DNA from: Ridgeia piscesae
Lineage: Eukaryota; Annelida; Polychaeta; Sabellida; Siboglinidae
NCBI GenBank assembly: GCA_025642075.2
Contig: JAODUO010001318.1
Location: 110,227-174,226 of the forward strand
DNA length: 64,000 nucleotides
Direction of reading: 5' to 3'
Shown: one piece after another, positions 35,586 through 57,779 of the stretch
Layout of the letters: every line of letters begins with the position of its first letter
How positions within the stretch are numbered: the stretch's first letter is position 1
Translations under genes and position numbers: made by a program
The notes under the pieces: model-generated
What the model was told of the DNA's origin: nothing
Database searches by the model: none
The model's input: the letters and a program-made list of their open reading frames with translations, nothing else

Positions 35586-37055
35586 ATGTTGATCCATAAT
35601 AAGTGTTTTTTGGCCAGCACTAATTACGACGTTGTCAACATTAATGTTTGTTCCACCTAATCAGAATAACAATTCACAATAATGTACATATCTCAACAAC
35701 ATGACTACAAGTTTAAACATGCAAGCGTCGTGACTGAATATTCAATTCAAGCACTAGTGACCAAACTTCGCGTCAACATATCTCATTGTATACATGTATG
35801 CATAGCAAACGAACGACACATAACTATAGTCGAGGGAATCCGTGCGTGAAATCACGTGTTAGAATAGACAGGTAATTATATACCCGCCATTGACGTACGC
35901 AAATTAGGCGCCCATGATGTAAGCACGACTCAGGTGTCGGAGCCACTCTGGTTACACGAGGCCTGTCAAGGAGCAACACGTTTCGTTCGTTTTGCCGGAA
36001 GTGGAAATTTTTCGCCTGGTCGACATTGCCAGCCATCAATTTCGTTCCACTTAGCAAGGTGAGTTTTCCATAACAAATACCCACATAAGATGGCCGCATG
36101 TGCGCATACAATTGCCTCATCGATAACGATTTATGTATTACATTAAAAAAATTTCACGTACACATTTCACGTATGTAACGGCACTCTGTGTTCTGCGTTG
36201 TGCGCACGCGCGACATTTGCCAATGGTGTGGTTGGCTGGGCTCTGTCGACCAAATCAAATGCGAACATTTACTTGGCGTAGTCTTGCTCTTACCAGTTAC
36301 ATCAAAATGTACTTACATCATTACAGACATATAATAGAAACACATAAGTGTGACGTGATAACCGTAACGCACTACATGTTGGAATTAGTTATTCGTCTCA
36401 ATACGTGCTAAACTGGACATATGACATTTCATTTACAATCCGACACATTGCAGCAAGAACAGCATGGCTGTTATAATATGCAGTATTCGTTCTTCTCTAG
36501 AGTACGTGTTCCGTGGCGCCTAATCAACACTTTTTTCGTCTTCAAACATTCCTAAACTCACAGCAACCGACAAATTCATGGTAGCGGCTTGTTGCTAACC
36601 ACTCACGTACAAGTGCCCTTTTTTCTTGTGTGGAATAAGGTTTATGGTTTATGGTTAGTGTTAGTGTTGTGTTAATGCTAGGGTTATGTTGAAGGTACGT
36701 TTGACAAGATTGACACAAGGTGTTTTGCATGCATTTGATGGGCATAGTACGTGGGTGGTTAACAAGAAGCCACTACCCAAACTCATTGCTGCTCAGCAAT
36801 AGACTATGGGCTGTTTGTAGACATAATGACATGTTTTGGCTTGTCGCGTTCATGAATGCTTCAAGTCCAGCTGCTTTTCAAAGGGAATATAATAATCAGA
36901 TTCTTATCTTAGCGCTTATAATACAGATTGGCACGCAGTTATTATGATTAACGTTTAGTGCTGGCATGTATATATTTATTGTATGTAGACAGCTAAAAAC
37001 ACAGGTCAAAATGATACAGTTCTGATGTAATCGATCTATAGGTGTGTAGAAGTGT
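35586..37055. other. Unassigned stretch
   Basis: No supported gene or repeat; the short ORFs lack family features. Confidence 0.4.
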
Positions 37056-37059
37056 GCGT

Positions 37060-37295
37060 GTGTGCGTGCGTGATTGCGTGATTGCGTGATTGCGTGATTG
37101 CGTGATTGCGTGATTGCGTGATTGCGTGATCGCGTGATTGCGTGAGTGTTGTCTGTGTGTCTGTGTGTCTGTGTGTCTGTGTGTCTGTGTGTCTGTGTGT
37201 CTGTGTGTCTGTGTGTCTGTGTGTCTGTGTGTCTGTGTGTCTGTGTGTCTGTGTGTCTGTGTGTCTGTGTGTCTGTGTGTCTGTGTGTCTGTGTG
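37060..37295. repeat. Two 8-bp microsatellites (GCGTGATT, then GTGTGTCT)
   Basis: About nine GCGTGATT units followed by about 17 GTGTGTCT units; the Cys/Val ORFs are repeat translation. Confidence 0.96.
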
Positions 37296-37568
37296 TGGAC
37301 TTTTTAATATTAATTATTAAACACTATTTGTGTTAATTATTTTGATATGTCACCTTGTTGGATAGAGTGTGTTGTCATGACGATCGGAGTCGTCATCTGT
37401 CTCATCTGATTTAATTTTTTTTGTTCTTCAACTTGTGGGCTCTCTACATAGTTGACGATATAATTTTAGAGGGTGTTGTGCGGCAATAAATCCTTTATTT
37501 TTAGCAATGCCATGTTGGCAGGATCTTCTTGTGGTTCGTGAAGTGCCGCCGAAAGATGATAGATACAC

Positions 37569-37573
<5 letters not shown>

Positions 37574-37606
<33 letters not shown>
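37574..37606. repeat. TA microsatellite
   Basis: Short TA run. Confidence 0.95.
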
Positions 37607-37609
<3 letters not shown>

Positions 37610-37854
37610 ACAACACTACTCGAAGAATAGCTACAAGAAATGGGAGGAAAACGTATTGGTGGTATTCGTGTGGTATGTGATCGGGATCAGAAAAGTGAGT
37701 AGAAGAGAGGAATGCTTCATTACCTTATAAAGCGACCAACCAGTATATCGTTCAGGGTAAACATCTGTTAAGCATGAATAGGCATTATCATTAGCAATAA
37801 ATAAATAGAGTAAATAAGGTCAGACTCAATGTAGCAGAATGTGTTTTTGCATAT

Positions 37855-38290
37855 CAAAGGACTACAAACTGAACGTAGTGCAAGTATATGCACCAACAAC
37901 ATCATATCAAAAAGAACACATACACAACTTCTACAATGACAACCGCAGCGAAACTAAACCACTATACGAGAGAGATTCCAATGCCTAAGGAGGGAAAAGA
38001 ACAAACATTACGAACAGGCAACAAATATATTTCGGCTATAAACTGGAAACAAAACAAGCGGCACCATGGCAGAATTTAAAACAACAAGAGGAACGCACAA
38101 CATCATAAGTATATTTTCAGACGAAAGCAGGGATGGATGGAAAAAACACAAACGGAGTAATGAAGAACGGAATTGGTAAGATTCTGATAAAAAGGGCAGA
38201 CATAATCATGGACGTAACAGTCACCAGCCAAGACATCATCGGAATTGACGACATGACCACCTAATTGTAATGAGCAACGAAGAACTAGAG
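37855..38290 (+). pseudogene. Non-LTR endonuclease (APE/EEP) domain fragment
   Basis: Reads ISKDYKLNVVQVYAPTTSYQ and EHIHNFYND, the VQVYAPT block of apurinic-like endonucleases, then a decayed segment ending near IGIDDMTT. The remainder is full of stops. This is the domain absent from the truncated RT copies at 17723 and 29738, but the piece is too short to tie to either. Confidence 0.6.
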
Positions 38291-39542
<1,252 letters not shown>

Positions 39543-40454
39543 CCCCAGTCATACAGTCACGTTTTGGCCGCGCCGTTGTGCCTCGTTTCTGATCGCCACG
39601 TTCTGGAAAATCAGTTGCAAATTTCTGCAGGGTGCAACGTTTCGTCACGCTGTTGCCATGTGCTAACCACGCTGTCGCTTCGTTGTAGTCCCGCTGTGGA
39701 AATCAAAGTCGGGTTATGCCTCTCGGCCGCCACGCTGTAAAGTCGCTGTCGCCATGTTTTGCCTCGTTGTGTCGCTGCCGCTGTGGTGGTCCCAGATTCG
39801 ACCAGTCCCGGATTCGTCTAAATGCATATCACGCAATGATCGCTTTTATATTTTCTGACGCGCTCTGACGTAGTGGCAACGGCATACGTCATGCCCGGGC
39901 CGAGATTCGACTAAATAACACAACACGTTCGAATGAGTGAAAATTATCACATAAGTTAATCCGTTTTTATTTAAGATGTGCGTGATAAGACTAATTTTCA
40001 ACACTTGATGTATTACTAACGGAAACTACGTTAGTAACAAAGGCGGATCCTGGCTCGGTACGAATGTGGGACCGCTACCGTCGCGGTCCCACATCGTACG
40101 AATCCTGGACTGGTCGAATCTGGGACCACCACACCGCCACGCAGCATAGCGTAACGTACCACTACGTAACAGAAACGAAGCACAACGTAGTACACGCGTT
40201 CTGTTCACGATCTGTCACGTTTTTCTATGTTGTACCACGTTGTTGCCACGTTTTAGTACGTTGTACCACATTGCTGCCACGACTGTGGTACGTTGTGTGA
40301 AACGGCAACGAATTTTGAACATGTCCAAAATTAAAATGTCCAGTTTAGTCACGTTTTACCACGTTTTAGCCACGTTGTTCCTCGTTTGCCACGTTCTGCC
40401 ACGTTTTGCAACGTAGCTAAACATGGCACCCAAAACGTGATAATATGACTGGGG
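39543..40454. mobile_element. CCACGTT-rich inverted-repeat element, copy 1 (interrupted)
   Basis: Left end CCCCAGTCATACAGTCACGT and right end, reversed, CCCCAGTCATATTATCACGT form terminal inverted repeats. The interior is a mosaic of GCCACGTTGT/TACCACGTT motifs in both orientations. A second element is inserted at 39782. Without it the element is about 556 bp. A relative without that insertion is at 46518. No target duplication is seen. Confidence 0.78.
39782..40133. mobile_element. Nested MITE-like element with 4-bp target duplication
   Basis: The left end TGTGGTGGTCCCAGATTCGA is the exact reverse complement of the right end, and pairing extends to about 36 bp with one mismatch. CCGC flanks both sides (39778-39781 and 40134-40137). 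The sibling element at 46518 has the uninterrupted sequence GCTGCCGCCAAGCAGCATAG with one CCGC (46725-46728), which is the empty site. It is 352 bp, non-coding; superfamily not assigned. Confidence 0.88.
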
Positions 40455-40561
40455 TATTAGGCTTCGCCCATCCACGGGACACTCCCCCTGCACAAAGATG
40501 ATGACGACGTAATCATGAAAATATATATTTTCATCATTACAGTCACAATGCTTAAAAGTTC

Positions 40562-40564
<3 letters not shown>

Positions 40565-40645
<81 letters not shown>
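40565..40645. repeat. TA microsatellite
   Basis: Pure TA run of about 78 bp. Confidence 0.97.
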
Positions 40646-40646
<1 letters not shown>

Positions 40647-41333
40647 CATCGCCTGCGAGCGGAAAAACTTAACATTATATTAGTGTAACAGCCATATGCA
40701 TATATAGTGTACTAATAACAGCACCTTTCGCTGCAATTTGTAGCGTATTATGGTCATTTGATTTAAGTTATCTTGTAATTGCACATGTTGTTATTTTTGT
40801 AGTCTAGTTACAACACTTCGGTTTTTCCGCCCAGCGTGAAATATTCTAAGTCAAAACACGTGTTTAGTTATTCATATTTGAACATTATTAATCTGCTCAA
40901 TTCCTTTTACTTAGAGCCTAAATTTAACCTGTAGAGAATCCTACGACGTGCAACGAAGCCATGTTTAGCGATTACTATATATGTAGTGTGTTGTTAATAA
41001 CAGGTGGCGTAATCGTTGCACTTCACCGTCAAGCCATACGAATAAACACTGGTGCATAAAAAAGTCGATTGTACAAAACGTTTACAATACGGGTAGTGAT
41101 TTGCACACCGGTCCGTCGAATTGTGGTCAGATCGAATCTCTGAGGGATAGGTCAATTCCATCGTCGTGGCTGGTACTTATCACACTTTACTCTAGACCTT
41201 TGTGAATGTGTTAAGTACGTGGTCCATATCTCTAACTCGACCCGCACCAAAGCAATGTTATCGCATTCCCATGCAATGTTAACAAGACTGCATCGCATGC
41301 AGAAGTAATTGCGCTAAGGATGGTTAATTTCAT

Positions 41334-41338
<5 letters not shown>
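40646..41338. other. Unassigned stretch
   Basis: No supported feature. Confidence 0.4.

Positions 41339-41339
<1 letters not shown>

Positions 41340-41407
<68 letters not shown>
41340..41407. repeat. TA microsatellite
   Basis: Pure TA run of about 66 bp. Confidence 0.97.
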
Positions 41408-41408
<1 letters not shown>

Positions 41409-42070
41409 CCATATCTTGGAGCCATGAACAATGTAATCCATAAGCAATTGTTGGTTTCTACAGATCGGGTGACCAATATGTTTGCCATAAAAAGGTTAAT
41501 AGGTGTAACGTACTGGGCGCACATTATGATCGGTTTGTCGGCGCCAGTGTGGCAATTATTTCAACACGCAGCGGCCATTAATTTGCTGTGACAAGTGTTC
41601 TCGATGGAAAGATATTTGAAGACGTGTTCTAAATGTATAATAATTACTAGGTGAAGTGCTGACGTAACATAGATAATTACGTCACATCTGAGCTGTATGA
41701 TTTAATAATTTCACATTTTATTCCACAGACCAAACTATGACCATAATTACAGGTTAATTTTATGACAAACATCTGCCAATCTATGGCAAGTGAAGCATGG
41801 GTGGAAATATAAACTCTTTTCAAATGTCATATAATAAATTGGTGATAATGATGTAATGACGTCATAATGACATTACATATTCTACATAACTAACTACACA
41901 TGTTACTCTATGAGCAAAATTAAGGCAGATCTATGCAAACTGAACGCAAGTTAACATTGATGGAAATATATTTGAATACTCTTTTCCAAATAAATGATAG
42001 GTAATTATGATGTAGTAACGTAACAATGAAACCCTATCTGAACTATTGTATTTAAATAATTCCACGTTGT
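41408..42070. other. Unassigned stretch
   Basis: No supported feature. Confidence 0.4.
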
Positions 42071-42074
42071 AGAG

Positions 42075-42400
42075 CGCAATGACTCGGGGGTAGAGATTCG
42101 GCCTCTCGACTAAGAGAACCCGGGTTCAAATACCGTGCTTTTTATGTGGTATTGTGGCAAGTTTATCCATTCTTCATTGCTCCGCTTCACTCAGCAGCGC
42201 TGGATAAATGAGCACCTGGCAATAAACAGTGGTGGATATGTGTACGAGCAGCCTTCGCGCATTAATTGTAGCATATGGCTGGATGCTTCCTAGAGAAGTT
42301 GAGATGGTGTTTGATTGAACAGGTCTGCCAGGGAAGTAAAGTGTAAAAGCGCTTTCAGCAGTTCCGAGGACCGGATACTAGCTGCGCCATATAAGAACAC
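42075..42400 (+). mobile_element. tRNA-derived SINE, full-length copy
   Basis: AATGACTCGGGGGTAGAG head, GGGTTCAAATACC (mutated B box), GAGCAGCCTTCGCGCATTAA, GCATATGGCTGGATGCTTCC, AACAGGTCTGCCAGGGAAG and tail GCGCCATATAAGAAC. It matches 10676-10982 over its whole length. Confidence 0.88.
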
Positions 42401-43380
42401 ACCTTTTTCACGTTTAAGTCATTATGCAGTAAAGAACAATATGGCATGTGCTATGGCTTATGACACATCTTAGGGTCCGACTGAAGGACCAAGATGCGAA
42501 AGTAATTTTTAGACAAATATGAGTTGTTATTAAAAAGACGAATAAGTGCTGCCACATAGCGAATACATGTGAATTGACATTAATGTTGACGCGGCGGTTT
42601 TGAAAATTAAAATCGCACACGGAAATTTGCATATACTGAATCATTAGAGTTTGCTACGGTGCTATGCAATTTGACCCTCTGTCAGAAATGTGAGTTGACA
42701 AGTGAAACGTAACATGCCAATTTAATATCTTTAAATTTTAGTTAAAATAACCAGAAAGGTGGCAACAACAGCCTGAGACTGGGCGATAATTGGACACAAT
42801 AGCTATTGGAACACTGCTAGCCTTAGGCCTTAGCCTTAGTATGTACACGTTGCAAGTCTTCGAAAATTTCACAGTTCTAATTCGGGGTTGCACTTTGACG
42901 TCATGAATAAATTAAACGCACATGGCGGTTTGTTTGTAGGGCAGAAAGCTGCTGCTGCTGCAGCAGGCGCTCACATGTAAACAGGGGCGGTTTGCTGTTG
43001 TCGTCTAGTAGCCATGCCCAAGAAAATGCAATTTTTTACTTGTTATAATTTATCAGCAAATGTGGTTGGCCTGTTAGTGTGGATACTTCCCATATGGCGG
43101 AATACTGGGACAGATAAGGAGTCATTGTGGGAAGTTGTTTGTGTCAACTAGGCAGCTATCCATCCTATGCATTGCACGGATGCCCAAAGAACACACCAGG
43201 ATTTGTTGCGATCGTTTCTGCACATGTTTGTAAATTGGTGTGTTATGTATAGTATATTTACATCACAGCACATCAACACATAGTGATTTTAGTTTATTGT
43301 TTTGCTATGATAATGCAGTCAAAATAGTGTTTTGATAATGTAACTTGTTAGGCTTTCATTATTCCGATAAATATTCCCAT
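42401..43380. other. Unassigned stretch
   Basis: No supported gene. A short GCTGCTGCTGCAGCAG tract lies near 42950. Confidence 0.4.
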
Positions 43381-43384
43381 TGCA

Positions 43385-43735
43385 AAAAAATAATGATTTT
43401 CTATAGAATATTTTATAGGATTGTTTCATATAGTTTTCGTTAGAATTATATAGAATATTCTATAGGATTTTTTAATAGAAAACAATAAGATATTGCCTAT
43501 ATAAACTATTCTAAAGAAAACCATAGGATATGTCGATCGTGTAGTTTTCTATGGAATACTTTATACAGGGAATATCCTACAGAACATTTCCTGTAGAATT
43601 GTAAAAACAACTATAGGATATTTCCTATTAAAATCTTTACAAAACTATAGAAAATATTCTACCGAAAACTATATGATATTTCCTATAGGCTATTTTCTAT
43701 AGGATATTTCCTGTAGAAAGTATTCTTTATGAGAT
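43385..43735. repeat. Degenerate palindromic AT-rich repeat (CTATAGGATATTTCC)
   Basis: About a dozen imperfect copies of TTTCTATAGAATATT and CTATAGGATATTTCCT in both orientations, giving strong self-complementarity over 350 bp. Confidence 0.7.
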
Positions 43736-44109
43736 ACTCATTATACATGTGCACATGTTGATCTATATCACAGGTGTATTCAAATACTAGCGCATAGGAA
43801 TCAACATAAATATACCCAATCATAATGAATGACAAATACAAACACATACAAAGTAAAGTTTATTAAGCATGTACATAAATGCAAGTAATATGACAAATCA
43901 TTTACAAAATGTTTATACACATGTACATTATAATACAATGCATACATATATTTGCACTGGAACCTTGATAACGGGGCTTTATTTTTTAGTCCCAGTATGT
44001 GTGGAATTTGTTTACACAGCCTCAATATGTTTTTTTGTGAGCATGGGTGTATCTAGGTTTTATCTGAAATTGTTTGGAACATCACCCTCCCCTGTTGCTT
44101 TGCACTGAA

Positions 44110-44300
44110 ATTACAAATGGTTTAAAACACAGTAGCCAGAGTGTTGTGTAGAATCGGCAAGTATATGCCCATATCACGTACAACAACACTAAAGTCACTT
44201 CACTGGTTGCCAGTGGAATTTCTAATGAAATACAAGATACAGCTGCATGTCTATGGACGTTTAATTCTTCACATTGTCATGAACCAGAATACGTATCGGA
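44110..44300 (+). pseudogene. L2/CR1-type reverse transcriptase C-terminal fragment
   Basis: Reads NTVARVLCRIGKYMPISRT then TLKSLHWLPVEFLMKYKIQL, the typical LHWLPV block of CR1/L2-group proteins, and decays after about 50 codons. Confidence 0.72.
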
Positions 44301-44399
44301 CATGTTGATTCATAGAAGGATCCATGATTAAAATCACAGAATGACCTAATACTTGTCATGCCTGGGGACTTTGTGACTTTCACCCTCAGTACAAAAACA

Positions 44400-44480
44400 G
44401 GGCTCTGTGATAATAATAATAATGTATTATTTATAAAGCGCAATATACAACATGCTCAAAGCATTGTACAATAACATATC
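44400..44480 (-). mobile_element. LINE-type 3' tail with ATT repeats
   Basis: On the minus strand: GCTTTGAGCATGTTGTATAT, TGCGCTTTATAAATAA and ATTATTATTATT, the arrangement of L2-like 3' tails. The orientation is opposite to the RT fragment just before it, so two elements meet here. Confidence 0.55.
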
Positions 44481-46515
44481 AAACTACTCATTATGTGTTA
44501 TAAAATAATAATAATAAATACAACTAAAAAATACGTTCAGATAAAAAAATTATACACGTTAAATTAGTCATACTAAAACTATTAACTAAACATTGTATAT
44601 AAGTAAAGTCAATAACTAAAAAACTAAAGTAATCATTACTCTATTTACATGCGAAACACATACTAATCGCTCGCACAAATAAATAAATACCATCAAAAAC
44701 AATGCATATGTATAACACATAAGGCAAGAATTTGTTTAGATCAATGTCTAGAAATATTATGGAATATTTAAAATGTCAGCAGTAACCATAGATATAAATA
44801 GAACACACCAGTAGAACAAGATCGCTCGGCCGCTATCTGTTGACACATGATACTTTGAAGTCAACACGGGCTGGTGACAGCCATGCTACTGCACGGCGGA
44901 AAGCCACTGCATCCCCTGTATATACATAGGACTGCACCAAGTTTTCTAAATAATTATCGCGTTATTTATTTACTGACTTCAGTTAGTCAACGTTGTTTAA
45001 TTGTGTACAATGTGTTCAAAAAGTTGCCTCACTAATATGCCAGTATGAAACAAATCAGCAGGCTTATACTTAGTATACAGTGTCTCACTCCGTGAGGGGT
45101 GAGTACACCTTAGTACTATATGATTTGTTATTCTACCAGATCCACAACTGTTGTGGTGTTTTACCAAAAAAGTCATTTAGAAATCAACCAACTGAAGTCC
45201 GTTTTTCCAAAGACATTGGTGAGAACACCCAAACCTATATAATTAATTACAATTTCACAGATTAAAAAACAGACCATGCAAAGTGGATGAGATAATAGGG
45301 AAAACAACAACAAAACAGAGCTGCCAACATTACTAACAACAACAGTAGTAGAAAAGATAGAAAAGTAGTAATATTAAGATATTTAACTAACTAATTATAC
45401 TGTGTCAATAGTAAATACATTAAAATAAATAAATAAAATTTGGTAAACTACAACAAAATAGCAGGGGTATCATAGTAACAGGTTTCCTTAAAATTACCCC
45501 AGTTTCCCTTTCGTGTCCCCGTAAACAGAATTAGTTTGGTCATTTCACGACGGGACGATGGCATATTCCCATGTGTGATAATATGAGTATGTTTTTTGAA
45601 ATATGTCTTTGTCCGCACTGTCAGGTGTGCCCTGATGACCCGTCTTGTCAGGGCAGATAGATGATCGATTTCCATCCCAATGACATGCTGGAGGCTACAG
45701 CCTATCCCACTGGATCATTATTCACATTGCCAAGGAACCACAGTGACACATATTTAGATCCCTACCCCAACACAGTGAACCAACTCAAAACATTCAACAG
45801 CTGGCCCTGCTGGCCTGCTCCACAAATTAATCATGAGCTGTCTTAACTAGCCCTAGGGCTAGGGGCACAGCGACACATATCCAAGTTAAACATTTCGTCT
45901 TAGTAGACTTTTTTTTTTAACATATATTACGTTGCTCAACAGTTCTATTCTATATATCCTGCCGTTGAGTACAGCACTTTCTGCCGTGCAAGTAGATGGT
46001 CCACAGCGGCTTCACTGCAGCGGGCAAGCTTGTCACTCTGGTCTATAGGGGAAAGATTAATGATCTAACTCTGTGGCAATAACATGCATGATACACGGTA
46101 CACCACATACATGCATGATACACCACAGTCTGCACATGTGCTGCGTGATACGGTGCGTACGAATCGAGAGTGCTGTATGACTTCAGGGCTTCTGCAATGT
46201 ACATACCCGGAGTGTTTATGAAGTATGTGTAAATGCAGCCATAATCTACAGAGGGCCACTTTTACACATCATCTACCCATTCCGTCCTGTCAGTGTCAGT
46301 GTCAAGCCTCAAAGCTGTATGGGTCTGGGACATCGTATCCCGATAATGACAGTTTCTGCCTATAGCGATTCAACGACACATTTAGTCAGCCAAGTGTGCC
46401 ATTACTCACGTGTCCACCCACAAAAAGAACTAATTAATAACACCCACAAAACGTCTTTCTGCCCTACGCGACACTGCGCATGCGCGACCTACTTCGCATT
46501 ATTGCCAAACACAGC
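44481..46515. other. Unassigned stretch
   Basis: AT-rich, no convincing gene, repeat array or RNA gene. Confidence 0.4.
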
Positions 46516-46517
46516 AA

Positions 46518-46992
46518 CCCCGCATAGTGTCACATTTTGGCCGCACCGTTGAGCCCCGTTTCTGAACACCACGTTCTGGAAATAAATGTGCACATTTCGG
46601 CCATGTGCTAGCCACGCTGTCGCCTGGTTGTAGACCCGCTGTGAAGATCAAAGTCGGGTTATGCATCGATACCGCCACGCTGTAGCGTCAGTGTCGCCGC
46701 GTTGTGCCTCGTTATGCCTCGCTGCCGCCAAGCAGCATAGCGTACCACAACGTATCGTAACGTATTACAACGTTTTGCTACGTTGTTGCCACGTTGCATA
46801 GTATGTTGTACCACGTTATTGCCACGTAGTGGTACGTTGTGGGGAAATGCCAGTGAATTTTGAACATGTCCAAAATTAAAGTGTCCAGATCACATTTTGT
46901 CACGTTTTAGCGACGTTCATCTTTGCTCACGTCGTAGCCACGTTTCGCAACGTAGCTAAACGTGGCGGCCAAAATGTGACACTATGACGGGG
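46518..46992. mobile_element. CCACGTT-rich inverted-repeat element, copy 2 (uninterrupted)
   Basis: The left end CCCCGCATAGTGTCACATTT and the reversed right end CCCCGTCATAGTGTCACATT pair over about 27 bp. The interior parallels 39543-40454 (GCTAGCCACGCTGTCGCC, CAAAGTCGGGTTATGC, TGAACATGTCCAAAATTAAA) but lacks the nested insertion. Confidence 0.8.
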
Positions 46993-47182
46993 CATAACGT
47001 ACATCAGTTGAGGTACGCTGTTTAGGCGTGCATCTTGAAAAGAAATAATATGAAAACAACCACTTAGTACACCACATTTTACATCATAGGTCTATTATAC
47101 CTAGAGCTAGGTTTAACGACACGTAATTTATATTTTTGTGACTTGATCTAAAATTACTGTCATTTATCGACACACACACGCA

Positions 47183-47213
<31 letters not shown>

Positions 47214-47385
47214 TTTTTGTGTATATATTATTGTAACAGGGAACTCCGGTAAGTGGCGCCACTTTAGGTCTGTTTGCTCACTAGGCTTAAAAGGAAGGTT
47301 AGAAGCAATTACATTTTCTATTGCAACATTTGTTATGGTAGTATTCATAACATTTATACAACAAAGATACTAACTATATAGTCCA
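46993..47385. other. Unassigned, with a short CACG microsatellite
   Basis: A CACGCACG run lies at about 47171-47212; otherwise nothing is recognised. Confidence 0.5.
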
Positions 47386-47401
47386 GGGATATACCCCCAT
47401 A

Positions 47402-47470
<69 letters not shown>

Positions 47471-47473
47471 CAT

Positions 47474-47522
<49 letters not shown>

Positions 47523-47546
47523 TATGATGTATGGGGGTATGGGTAG
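47386..47546. repeat. Inverted repeat around a TA microsatellite
   Basis: ATACCCCCATACATCATATA on the left and ATATTATGATGTATGGGGGT on the right are reverse complements apart from a slip, and enclose two TA arrays. A single strand would fold into a hairpin of about 160 bases. Confidence 0.85.
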
Positions 47547-48231
47547 AATGTCTTTATAATAAATAGTCCATTTCAAATTAAAGTACCATTGTGGGATAAA
47601 AGACAAAAGCAGTACTCATTTATCAATGCCACAGTGGGGCGTGCAAGCAGGCAGACATTCTTTATTTGGACCCATATACATAACACATAAATATAACAAT
47701 GACAAATAGTTTCCATAAATTTAGAGAATCAGCATGCGGAACCTGTCGCAGACATATGAACTGGACTACGTTGCAACCATACTATGTGAGAATAAAGTTA
47801 GTTATGACTTGTCTCTATACATAACGCAGTGACATGTTTCATTTTTTAAGGTACTGAAAACTAAGAGGGCGTTCTGATAGTTACATTTGTATTTCATATT
47901 TCTAAATCATATTACTCCCGTCACTCTTGGAGCACAAGCCGCTAGGCCTTTGGGTTTTGCGTGCTCTTATACTGGTTTGACTGTTTGAATATATCCCTTA
48001 GACTAGTGAATGTACCTCCATTAAAATAAGTGAAGTTACAGACGGCAAACATTTCCGCAACCGCCACCTCAGTGCTTCATGATCGGATACTACAACAACA
48101 CATATATGAGTGGTTCTTAATCTTCGGCGAGCAACAGGGGTGCAATTGAAAGTCTTTGCCTCCCCCAGACCATTATTTCTAGATCTGCCTCTGGTGTTTG
48201 TGGTGTACATTAACGAAGTTGTGTTTTCCAG
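47547..48231. other. Region upstream of the EGF gene
   Basis: No gene is recognised. TGTGTTTTCCAG just before 48232 is a good 3' splice site, so an upstream non-coding first exon probably exists; a promoter was not located. Confidence 0.45.
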
Positions 48232-48242
48232 GGCACGCGACC

Positions 48243-57571
<9,329 letters not shown>

Positions 57572-57779
57572 GTATGTCTTTGAAAGTGGACACATGCAGT
57601 GCTCTTGGAAGGTATGAAACAAACGAATAAGAAATCAGTACAAAATAGTGTGGTTAAGTAGCCACTATAATATAATTATTAGGTAAAAAGTTGAATGGTT
57701 TTAAGTTCGCAAGCCTGGTATTTTAAAACAGACACTCTGAAAAGTTCACAATGAACACCACTGCTATTTGTTTGTTTAA

